The position numbers and the translations under genes are program-made. From Nostoc sp. CHAB 5715 (lineage in GTDB: Bacteria > Cyanobacteriota > Cyanobacteriia > Cyanobacteriales > Nostocaceae): a stretch of 5,950 bases of DNA. Location of the stretch: the NCBI RefSeq assembly GCF_020829685.1, contig NZ_JAIVFR010000436.1, positions 1 through 5,950 of the forward strand, in the 5' to 3' direction. This document shows, piece after piece, positions 1 to 5,950 of the stretch. Under the pieces are notes generated by a model. That model saw nothing but the letters and a program-made list of their open reading frames with translations. It was not told where the DNA came from and made no database searches. Numbering within the stretch: the first letter of the stretch is position 1; the number at the start of each line of letters is the position of its first letter.

Positions 1-30
1 AGTTTCGTTGGTAATGGATTTAATATGGGA

Positions 31-67
31 AATATCCCCTCAGGTTCTAGGGAATTGAGGAGATATT
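31..67. repeat. Inverted repeat in a gene-free left edge
   Basis: Arms AATATCCCCTCA (31-42) and TGAGGAGATATT (56-67) are inverted copies with one mismatch and a 13-base loop. Read as minus-strand RNA the mismatch becomes a G-U wobble, so the hairpin would be continuous in a transcript running on from the minus-strand gene that ends at 177. No run of U follows the stem, so it is not a standard intrinsic terminator; an RNA-processing or weak stop signal is possible. The rest of 1-176 holds only short open frames with no family I recognise. A hairpin of this quality could arise by chance in AT-rich DNA. Confidence 0.4.
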
Positions 68-176
68 CAAAAAGTTAACCAGTTTGCTGAGTTATCTCAA
101 CAGAAAGAGAGCAATCTGTCTTTTGCTTGCCAAGGTTTGAGTCAGATTTCTCCTTTCACTGTCACTCAGAGAAAGG

Positions 177-767
177 TTAGTCAGGTCTGAAAGCATCAAC
201 TGTTAAAGTACCTGTGTAGGTTCCCGCCTTTCCAGCAGCATCTAATGTGACATCCAAAACAATGTCCTTTGCAGTAGCAGCAGTTAAGCCTTCAGCAGTT
301 ATTGAGGCGGTACTAGGATCAGTACCACTAATATCAACTGTAAGATTATTAGTGCCGCTTACAAAAGTACCAGGTGTAATCTCTACTTCATAAGTTCCTG
401 TGGGACTGTTAGACCAAACGATGTAGGCATCGTTAATGGTTTTTTCTACAGGTGCTGAGGCCACTGAAAAGGGGGATACAGTATCAAGAGTACTACCAGT
501 AGATTTATCACTGCCTGTGGAAGAGGGGGGAGTAGTACTATTATTTGAAGTTAATGTTGCTCCTGCACCAACTAACTCAGCTGGAGTAATGACTACATCA
601 GCAGTTGTGATAGTTCTCAAAAAGAGAATCTCTGGGACAGTGACATTGACGTTGATGGTCTCTGTTTCAGTGCTTGGAGCAATCTGAGCGTTAGCAGGGG
701 CAGAAAGAATCACACCACTCAGAATAGCAGTACCAAAAGCAGCAAGAGCTAAAAATTTGTTCTTCAT
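177..767 (-). CDS. Small secreted beta-rich hypothetical protein
   Basis: This 196-residue protein has a classic signal peptide: MKNK, a hydrophobic stretch (residues 5-22), then APANA-Q with likely cleavage after residue 27. The mature part is Thr/Ser/Val-rich, contains no cysteine, and alternates in a way that suggests beta strands. It opens with INVNVTVPEILFLRTI and closes with AGTYTGTLTVDAF, a layout I associate with uncharacterised exported cyanobacterial proteins and, loosely, with pilin-like or DUF4402-like beta-sandwich domains. No catalytic motif is visible. The chosen start is the ATG at 765-767, which puts MKNK at the N-terminus with AGGAAG 12 bases upstream. An in-frame ATG at 777-779 (directly abutting AGGAAG) and a TTG at 807-809 would add 4 or 14 residues ahead of the signal peptide. 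It lies downstream of the PPC/ELW gene on the same strand, so the two may share a transcript. Export is well supported; the function is unknown. Confidence 0.8.
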   Translation of the reverse strand: MKNKFLALAAFGTAILSGVILSAPANAQIAPSTETETINVNVTVPEILFLRTITTADVVITPAELVGAGATLTSNNSTTPPSSTGSDKSTGSTLDTVSPFSVASAPVEKTINDAYIVWSNSPTGTYEVEITPGTFVSGTNNLTVDISGTDPSTASITAEGLTAATAKDIVLDVTLDAAGKAGTYTGTLTVDAFRPD

Positions 768-779
768 ATTGGAAAACAT

Positions 780-785
780 CTTCCT
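780..785 (-). promoter_or_regulatory. Likely ribosome binding site of the small secreted protein gene
   Basis: The minus strand reads AGGAAG here, 12 bases before the ATG at 767 and directly against the alternative ATG at 779. The first spacing is somewhat long but workable; the second is too short. This favours the start that places MKNK at the N-terminus. The TTG at 809 has no comparable purine-rich site upstream. Confidence 0.45.
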
Positions 786-910
786 ATTTTTTGTGTTGAC
801 CGTTAGCAAATCTCGTGGACTCGATAGTTTGTCTACAAATGGCTGAAATTTTAGTGAAACTGCAACCAGTTAAATTTGGCTTATTCTTATATCGACTTTG
901 TTTTGAACAA

Positions 911-919
911 TCACCTCCT
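911..919 (-). promoter_or_regulatory. Strong Shine-Dalgarno-like sequence without an obvious gene
   Basis: The minus strand reads AGGAGGTGA, an essentially perfect complement of the 16S rRNA 3' end, three bases after the TAA stop (922-924) of the PPC/ELW gene. No convincing start follows: a GTG inside the motif and a TTG right behind it open frames of only 14 and 7 codons. The rest of the 810-921 gap holds a small inverted repeat (AACTG/CAGTT, 858-871, flanked by AAATTT on both sides) and no clear promoter. The motif may belong to a lost gene, recruit ribosomes to a leader peptide, or be chance. Confidence 0.3.
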
Positions 920-921
920 GT

Positions 922-3456
922 TTAAAGCACGTACAATTCTGTACCATTAGTCCCGTTGTTGGCGGTGAAGAACAGCTGTGTACCAACGACAGTCAGCCTG
1001 TCGGGGTTAGCATTTCCTGTAGGGTTAATGTTGCTAACCTTGCGAGTATTGGCAGTTGTGCCGTCGCTGAACCACACCTCCCTGTTGCTGCCATTAGAAG
1101 CCGCAAAAGCCAGGGTGCCATTTAAATTAACTAGACTAGTGGGAATACTGTTATTAGGCTGGCTGCTTGCATTTGTGCCAGTCCAAATATCTTTTACTAA
1201 TACTGTGTTAGCATCTGTGCCATCGGTTCGCCACAATTCTAGACCAGTTACTGGGTCATTGCCAACAAAGTAGAGAATATTACCAACAGCAGTTAGAGAG
1301 AAAGACCCTAAACCAACATTAGGTGCTTGTCCATTAGTTCTGATGTTGACGGTTCCGCCAGATGTTCCATCACTCTTCCACAGTTCCAAGTTAAAGTCAT
1401 TATCGCTATCTGTCACAAAGTACAAAGTGTTACCAACGGCTGTTAGATATGTCGGCGCGAACCCATTGTTACCAGGTGTAATATCTTTCAATAAGCTAGC
1501 TGTTGTGCCATTTTGATACTTCCACACCTCAAACCCGCTTGTACCATTGCTGGCAGTGAAATAGAGCGTACTATCAACCACTCTAAAGCGTGTAGGATAT
1601 GATTTAGTAGTTTCTCCCACACTAATAACCTGCGTACCAGCAACAGTGCCATCAGTTGACCAAAGCTCACTGTTATTTTTGGCTGTGAAAAAGAGCTTGC
1701 TGTTAAAAGCAGTGAAAGTGGGTGATTGAGAACTACTGAAACCAGGGTTAATATCTACTAAACTGACGCTTGTACTGTTATAAACCCACAGTTTTCTGGT
1801 ACTGCTGCTATCAACTGCTGTAAAGAAAAGTTTGTTACCAACGACAGTGAGATTACTTGGATTAGAACTGCCAGTATTCAGATTAATATCACTAATTCTA
1901 GTTACAGACGCGCCATTGTACTCCCAGAGTTCTGTACCAAACGTGCTGTTAGTAGCTGTGAAGTATAACTTGTTATTGAAAACAATCAGATCATCAGGAT
2001 TGAAACCACTAGCATTAGTAATGCGGGTGTTTGTAGTTCCATCACTTTTCCACAGTTGAATACCCGTAGTACCATCATTGGCAGTAAAGTACAAAGCGTT
2101 ATTCCAAGTAGTCAAGTTATCAGGTTCAGAACTACCAGACCCAAGATTTATTTCTAGTTGTTGGGCTTGTGGCTCTACCGTTATGTCCAAGTTGTAAAAA
2201 GTTTCGGCTGAACCAGAGGGATAGATGCGAATGTAGTATGTACCTGCACTCAGAGGTAGATTGGTGATGGTTTCATTAGTACTCCCCGTTTGGTTAGTGG
2301 TCGGTACTTGTGTACCATTGCTCCTAAATAGTTGGACATCTGCATTGTCATTTAAGCCAGAAAGGCTGAGATTAAAAGAACTGCTGGTATTAAGATTGAA
2401 CTTATAGTAATCATTAAAATCTATGCTGCCCACAAACTCACTGCCGGAAACAGAACCATTTAAAGTACCTAAATCCAGGGCTGCTCCTTGACTGTTACCA
2501 GCTTGGTCTAGGCCTATGGTTTGGGCAACTACACTTAGAGTATAGTTAGCTGCTGTTGTACCAGTACCACGAGTTACCAGGATGTTATAAGTACCAGGAT
2601 TTAAGCTGCGGCGAATTGCATCTAGGGTTGTTCCTAACTGGGTGGTAGTTGGAACAATAGCACTACCATTTTGGTCTTGCAGTGTTAAATTAGCATCTGC
2701 TGAGAGTGATGTGAACCCGATATCAACTAAGGCAGTTGAGTTGAGAGTGAACTTGTAATAGTCTTGAGTATCAATAGTGTTGACTAAATCTGAGACAGTG
2801 GCAGGAAGACTGACAAGAGTGGCATTTCCTACAGTGTTTCCTCCTTGGTCTGGGGCATCTGCGGTAAAATTAACCTGCAAATTATAGTTAGTCGAGCTTG
2901 CACTTGCATAGACTTGGATATAGTAACTACCTGCGGCAAGAGAACGATTAATAGAATCTTGGTTTATACCTGTTTGAGTACTACTACTGGCAGGTTGAAG
3001 AGACTGTCCAGAGCTATTCAATAACTGTATATCAGCATTACCACTTGAAGGATTGAGGTTAATACCAATAGTGCCATTATTATTTAAAGTGAATTTGTAG
3101 TAGTCGCTAGCATCTGTAACAAAGCCGCTACTTGCAACAAAATCAGTTCCACTGTAGCTGCCGACATTGACAGCTGCACTAATATCTCTGTTAGTGTTTG
3201 CCAGTGCAGTTGTATTGTCAGAGATGCCACTATCTAGAATGGCTTCGGCTGACAGAGTGAGATTATAAGTTGTGCCAACTGCCGGAGTGACTAAATAAAT
3301 CCGGGCATAGTAAGTGTTGGAAGGTTGGTTATTGAGGGTAAAACGTATATTTTCTGAGGCATTACCAGACAAGTTAGGAGCAGTAATAGTTGCACCATTA
3401 CTATCTGTCAAGATTAAATTGGCATTACTATTTGCCGCTAATCCATCTAAACTCAA
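922..3456 (-). CDS. PPC-domain and ELWxxDGT-repeat surface protein, 5'-truncated
   Basis: From the only in-frame start (TTG, 3454-3456) this is 844 residues, cysteine-free and rich in Ser, Thr, Asn and Gly, as expected for an extracellular protein. The first half carries four PPC-like (bacterial pre-peptidase C-terminal) beta-sandwich domains, each opening with a D..DYYKF strand: residues 118-122, 232-236 and 349-353, plus one encoded upstream of the start at 3484-3498. From about residue 436 there are nine repeats of roughly 46 residues, each with an L(Y/F)F(T/V)A-like strand and an ELWxxDGT-like motif. The motif tryptophans are at 469, 511, 557, 599, 645, 693, 742 and 795, and the ninth copy ends the protein as GTELYVL. 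Such repeats probably fold as beta-propeller blades (inference). PPC domains usually accompany secreted proteins; an adhesive or binding role is plausible but unproven. The TTG lies inside the first PPC domain and has no good ribosome site, so this is probably a gene that lost its 5' end. Confidence 0.85.
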   Translation of the reverse strand: MSLDGLAANSNANLILTDSNGATITAPNLSGNASENIRFTLNNQPSNTYYARIYLVTPAVGTTYNLTLSAEAILDSGISDNTTALANTNRDISAAVNVGSYSGTDFVASSGFVTDASDYYKFTLNNNGTIGINLNPSSGNADIQLLNSSGQSLQPASSSTQTGINQDSINRSLAAGSYYIQVYASASSTNYNLQVNFTADAPDQGGNTVGNATLVSLPATVSDLVNTIDTQDYYKFTLNSTALVDIGFTSLSADANLTLQDQNGSAIVPTTTQLGTTLDAIRRSLNPGTYNILVTRGTGTTAANYTLSVVAQTIGLDQAGNSQGAALDLGTLNGSVSGSEFVGSIDFNDYYKFNLNTSSSFNLSLSGLNDNADVQLFRSNGTQVPTTNQTGSTNETITNLPLSAGTYYIRIYPSGSAETFYNLDITVEPQAQQLEINLGSGSSEPDNLTTWNNALYFTANDGTTGIQLWKSDGTTNTRITNASGFNPDDLIVFNNKLYFTATNSTFGTELWEYNGASVTRISDINLNTGSSNPSNLTVVGNKLFFTAVDSSSTRKLWVYNSTSVSLVDINPGFSSSQSPTFTAFNSKLFFTAKNNSELWSTDGTVAGTQVISVGETTKSYPTRFRVVDSTLYFTASNGTSGFEVWKYQNGTTASLLKDITPGNNGFAPTYLTAVGNTLYFVTDSDNDFNLELWKSDGTSGGTVNIRTNGQAPNVGLGSFSLTAVGNILYFVGNDPVTGLELWRTDGTDANTVLVKDIWTGTNASSQPNNSIPTSLVNLNGTLAFAASNGSNREVWFSDGTTANTRKVSNINPTGNANPDRLTVVGTQLFFTANNGTNGTELYVL

Positions 3457-3613
3457 GGTAACGATACTAGAACTACTAAGAGTAAATTTGTAATAATCGT
3501 TCCTATCAAGACTGCTAAGAGAATCTTGAAATATATTGGCTGCGCTAGTGAGAGAGCCACCAATATAAGATGCAGAGCAGTACCATCTCTCTGTAAACTA
3601 TCTCAGAGGAGAT
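3457..3613. other. Head-to-head breakpoint between two 5'-truncated genes
   Basis: On the minus strand the PPC/ELW frame stays open upstream of its TTG to a TAG at 3598-3600. PPC-like residues (YIGGSLTSAANIFQDS, then DRNDYYKF) continue to about 3573; beyond that it reads CYWRE-type residues unlike the rest of the protein. On the plus strand the ATPase frame stays open upstream of its GTG to a TAA at 3566-3568, and family-like residues (AEQYHLSVNYLRGD) start at about 3572. Neither extension contains ATG, GTG or TTG. Two divergent genes thus meet within a few bases, with no intergenic DNA left. This fits a deletion that removed both N-termini and the promoters between them, or an assembly join. 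Confidence 0.7.
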
Positions 3614-4786
3614 GTGGGTCCTCATCTGTGGCGAAAGCTTTCAGAGGCGTTAGGGGAAGAGGTAACAAAGAGTAATTTTAAAGGAGCGCTGGAGAGAGCC
3701 TGGGAAAGGCAATTACCTCCACCACATATTCATAGCAATGTCAAGCAGCCAAAATCCCCGTTAGCAGAGCTACCGTTTCCAGACGGTTCAGTTCCTCTGG
3801 GTTCTCCTTTTTATGTGGAGCGAGATGGTCTAGAGTCTGTTTGTTACGAGACAGTTGTCAAACCCGCTTCCCTAATTCGGATTAAAGCACCGAAGCTGAT
3901 GGGCAAAACTTCATTGCTTACCAGGATTCTGGCTCATGCCCAATCCCAGAATTATCAAACGGTATATTTGGATTTAAGTAGTGTAGAGCGAGCAATTTTA
4001 ACGGATTTGGACAAGTTCGTGCGTTGGTTGTGTTTAATGGTTAGTCGGAAGTTAAAGTTAGAAAATCGGTTAAAAGATTATTGGGATACAGAAATTTTAG
4101 GGAGCAATGATAACTGCACAGTGTACTTTGAGGAGTATTTATTGCCAGAAATAGATTGTCCTTTGGTATTAGGATTAGATGAAGTGGATCGGATTTTTCC
4201 TTATAACCAAGTGATTGAAGACTTTTTCGGGATGCTGCGAAGCTGGCATGAGAAAGGGAAAATTTCTGAGCAATGGAAACAACTAAGGCTGGTGATGGCA
4301 CATTCTACCGAAGTTTATATTCCCTTAGACATGAACCAATCTCCCTTTAATGCGGGGCTACCAGTGCCGTTGCTGGAATTTGACCACAAGCAGGTGATAG
4401 ATTTGGCTCACCTTCATGAACTGAATTGGAATGATACTCAGGTAAAGGAACTAATGAATATAGTGGGAGGACATCCTTATCTGCTACGGTTAGCAATGTA
4501 CGAAGTTTACACTGCAAAGGCAACGCTAAAGCAGCTATTACAAGATGCTTCCACAGAAGCGGGAATTTACAGCAACCATCTGCGATCGTACTTAGAGATG
4601 CTGCACTCGGAAGAAGCTCAAGGTTTAAAAGAAGCGTTAAAAAAGGTGGTCACTTCACTTGAACCAGTGGAATTAGATTCAATGCAGATTTATAAGTTGC
4701 ATAGTATGGGATTAGTGCACCAACAGGACAATCAGGTAATGCCTATGTGCAATTTGTACAGTGAGTATTTCCGCAGAGTCTTGTAA
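3614..4786 (+). CDS. AAA-like domain ATPase (AAA_35 type), probably 5'-truncated
   Basis: This 390-residue protein matches the cyanobacterial AAA-like (PF14516-type) ATPases. An N-terminal segment (residues 2-30, GPHLWRKLSEALGEEVTKSN) resembles the end of the helical, HTH-like domain that precedes the ATPase in this family, the one also seen in vWA-MoxR-associated proteins. A short linker is followed by FPDGSVPLGSPFYVER (55-70), Walker A as APKLMGKTS (92-100, lacking the first glycine as is usual for the family) and Walker B as LVLGLDE (184-190). HSTEVYIPL and NQSPFNAGLP (230-250) and GGHPYLLRLA (285-294) follow, then a winged-helix-like tail. It probably acts as an NTP-driven signalling switch; the partner is unknown. 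The GTG start has GAGGAG only 2 bases away. Family-like residues continue upstream of it without any start codon, and some 50 N-terminal residues appear to be missing, so expression and function are doubtful. The nucleotide-binding motifs are intact. Confidence 0.8.
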   Translation: MGPHLWRKLSEALGEEVTKSNFKGALERAWERQLPPPHIHSNVKQPKSPLAELPFPDGSVPLGSPFYVERDGLESVCYETVVKPASLIRIKAPKLMGKTSLLTRILAHAQSQNYQTVYLDLSSVERAILTDLDKFVRWLCLMVSRKLKLENRLKDYWDTEILGSNDNCTVYFEEYLLPEIDCPLVLGLDEVDRIFPYNQVIEDFFGMLRSWHEKGKISEQWKQLRLVMAHSTEVYIPLDMNQSPFNAGLPVPLLEFDHKQVIDLAHLHELNWNDTQVKELMNIVGGHPYLLRLAMYEVYTAKATLKQLLQDASTEAGIYSNHLRSYLEMLHSEEAQGLKEALKKVVTSLEPVELDSMQIYKLHSMGLVHQQDNQVMPMCNLYSEYFRRVL

Positions 4787-4792
4787 GTAGCC

Positions 4793-5060
4793 ATGCGTCA
4801 TCTAGAAATAAATTTTCCGTTGTTTGACAATCTGCCACAACAACTTGAACATTTCGGCACTGAATTGCTTAAGCAGAAGCTATCTTCAAGCAAAAGCTGC
4901 TTATGTTTTTCGTTGTAGATAGCGGTCAAAGTAGAATCCGAATTAATAAAAAGGGAAGAAAAAATTCCAAAACGAAGCGACACGGGTTTATCGGTAAATG
5001 GGTTGAGCCAAAGTTGTTAACAATTTATGTTGTTGATGAACAAAGTAAAAAAGTAAATAG
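4793..5060 (+). pseudogene. Collapsed ISKra4-family transposase remnant
   Basis: Two fragments in different frames lie side by side. The first, from the ATG at 4793 to the TAG at 4916-4918, encodes 41 residues beginning MRHLEINFPLFDNLPQQLEH, which looks like an ISKra4-type transposase N-terminus (less certain). The second, in the frame of 4924, reads VVDSGQSRIRINKKG, then GKWVEPKLLTIYVVDEQSKK up to 5060. It matches the region around the first catalytic aspartate of this family, usually seen as (I)DGGRSRIR..KRG and W.EPKLL.IYVVDE. The zinc-finger-like and linker region that normally separates these parts is missing, and the frame changes between about 4885 and 4910, so the gene suffered an internal deletion. 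Translation then runs into a stop just inside the IS5-like element, and the C-terminal part is absent from the window. It starts 6 bases after the ATPase stop codon. It cannot make an active enzyme. Confidence 0.7.
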
Positions 5061-5075
5061 GGGTTGCTGAAAAAG
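5061..5075 (+). repeat. Putative left terminal inverted repeat of the IS5-like element
   Basis: GGGTTGCTGAAAAAG resembles the GG(G)xTTGCTGAAAAA ends I associate with this transposase group, and it coincides with the end of ISKra4-like coding similarity. The matching right end (CTTTTTCAGCAACCC or close to it) would lie beyond 5950, so the call cannot be confirmed here. Confidence 0.45.
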
Positions 5076-5184
5076 AAAGAAAAGCCGACACTCTGAGATT
5101 ATCAGACCAAAGAAATATATTCAGGTGCAAGAACAGAGGATAAAATATCCCAAAATACTTGCATCTGCGTGACTAGCACTCGCT

Positions 5185-5948
5185 GTGTGCTTATTAGTAA
5201 ACATGTACCAAAAAATGGTAAAGAAGATGTTAGAGGCTGCATCTTCAATTGATACTGAAAAAAAAACAGACTCGGCAGAAGAAGAAGAGATAAGTGAGCT
5301 AAAAAATCTGGGAAAATTAATATTAGATGCGACTTGTGCGCCAGGAGATATCAGCTATCCAACAGATTTAGAGCTATTAAATCAAGCATATTACAGACAG
5401 AACGAATAATAGACCTTCTTTATGAACAGATAAAAGGTACACTAGAGAAAAAACCGAGGATTTATCGAGAAATAGCGAGAAAAGACTACTTAGAAGTAGC
5501 TAAAAAGCGTCGTGTATCCCCAAAAGATAGAAGAAAAGCGATAAAAAAGCAACTTCAATATATTAAAAGAAATTTATCTTATATTGACCAGCTAATTAGA
5601 TCCGGAGCAACTTTAGAAAAATTAACTAATAGACAACATAAGATGTTGCTTGTAGTGGCAGAAGTCTATCGTCAACAACTATGGTTGTATGAAAATAAAA
5701 AACAGAGTATTGATGACCGAATCGTTAGTTTAAGCCAACCACATATCCGTCCAATTGTCCGTGGAAAAGCCGGGAAAGCCGTGGAATTTGGGGCAAAATT
5801 ATCAGCTAGTTATTTTGATGGATATGTATTTTTAGACCATATTAGTTGGGATAATTTTAATGAATCAGCGAACCTAAAGTCACAAGTAGAAGCATATAAA
5901 AATTATACTGGCTATTATCCAGAATCGGTTCATGTAGATAAAATTTAT
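5185..5948 (+). pseudogene. IS5/IS1182-like DDE transposase, N-terminally deleted and frameshifted, partial
   Basis: The first segment, from a GTG at 5185 to the TAA at 5407-5409, encodes 74 residues with the family's YQKMVKKM stretch and LILDATCAPGDISYPTDLELL, which holds the first catalytic aspartate (codon 5326-5328). The continuation is in another frame from about 5391: LQTERIIDLLYEQIKG, IARKDYLEVAKKRR, EVYRQQLWLYENKKQSIDDR, RPIVRGKAGKAVEFGAKLSA, DGYVFLDHISWDNFNES and YTGYYPESVHVDKIYR. The second catalytic aspartate is in VHVDK (codon 5937-5939). Between the codon for Ala at 5386-5388 and the CAG at 5394 there are five bases where relatives have six, so one base was lost. The N-terminal DUF772-like domain, about 130 residues by comparison with remembered relatives, is absent upstream. 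The frame is open to the right edge, where the catalytic glutamate region should follow. It is not functional as it stands. Confidence 0.8.
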
Positions 5949-5950
5949 CG

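Larger units (their letters stand above)
5061..5950 (+). mobile_element. IS5/IS1182-like insertion sequence, left part, internally deleted
   Basis: The left end is placed at about 5061, where the ISKra4-type frame stops matching its family and GGGTTGCTGAAAAAG begins. The next 110 bases are gene-poor leader sequence without recognisable transposase N-terminus; the transposase homology starts abruptly at about 5195 and runs off the right edge. The right inverted repeat and target duplication lie outside the window. The element sits inside the older transposase remnant, so it arrived later. The missing N-terminal coding part suggests roughly 390 bases were lost near 5100-5190 (an estimate from remembered family length). 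Confidence 0.65.

Noticed and set aside
152..176. CCTTTC/GAAAGG hairpin directly after the stop of the secreted protein gene
   Set aside because: Only a 6-bp stem with a 13-base loop and no U-tract on the minus strand; too weak to call a terminator.
1..176. Possible partial gene at the left edge
   Set aside because: Open frames on the plus strand (ending at 78 and 189) and on the minus strand are short and show no family resemblance that I can support.
436..687. Open plus-strand frame inside the secreted protein gene
   Set aside because: It is antisense to a gene with a clear signal peptide and has no recognisable domain or ribosome site; it is a shadow frame.
956..2059. Several open frames on both strands inside the ELW-repeat region (956-1273, 1488-1670, 1832-2059)
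   Set aside because: They overlap a region with nine regular protein repeats in the minus-strand frame; the repetitive, biased composition keeps other frames open.
4041..4301. Minus-strand open frame within the ATPase gene
   Set aside because: It is antisense to the segment leading to Walker B, which has strong family motifs; no independent coding evidence.
4798..4983. Minus-strand 61-codon frame
   Set aside because: The opposite strand carries recognisable ISKra4-type transposase pieces over the same bases.
5258..5266. Run of nine A as a programmed frameshift site in the IS5-like transposase
   Set aside because: Family-like residues continue in the same frame on both sides of the run; the real frame change is about 125 bases further on, where one base is missing and no slippery sequence is seen.
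1..5950. CRISPR array, tRNA, rRNA or riboswitch
   Set aside because: No regularly spaced direct repeats at DNA level, no cloverleaf-like segment and no conserved riboswitch core were seen; the only periodic signal is the protein-level ELW and PPC repeats.

Overview
The window looks like chromosome or large-plasmid DNA from a cyanobacterium, probably a filamentous one. The clues are moderately AT-rich sequence, PPC-domain plus ELWxxDGT-repeat surface protein architecture, a cyanobacterial-type AAA-like ATPase, and transposases of types common in that phylum. This assignment comes from remembered family resemblance, not from a database search.

Layout. Positions 1-176 hold no gene I can support, only a 12-bp inverted repeat. 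On the minus strand lies a small secreted, cysteine-free, beta-rich protein (177-767). Upstream of it on the same strand is a long, cysteine-free protein (922-3456) with four PPC-like domains followed by nine ELWxxDGT-type repeats. On the plus strand, 3614-4786 encodes an AAA-like ATPase with Walker A and Walker B motifs. From 4793 to the right edge is insertion-sequence debris: a collapsed ISKra4-type transposase remnant (4793-5060), apparently interrupted by an IS5/IS1182-like element (from about 5061). That element's transposase has lost its N-terminal third and carries a one-base frameshift.

The most striking point is at about 3568-3575. The PPC/ELW gene (minus) and the ATPase gene (plus) are divergent, and recognisable coding homology in both runs past their usable start codons to almost the same base. 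Both therefore look truncated at their 5' ends, with no intergenic DNA, promoter or convincing start site between them. A single deletion that removed both N-termini and the shared upstream region is the simplest explanation; an assembly chimera is the main alternative.

The two minus-strand genes may both act at the cell surface or outside the cell, one as an adhesin- or propeller-like protein and one as a small exported protein. The ATPase belongs to a signalling/STAND-like class and has no evident functional link to them. I see no complete, new multi-gene system here. The window reads as an accessory region decaying through deletion and IS activity.
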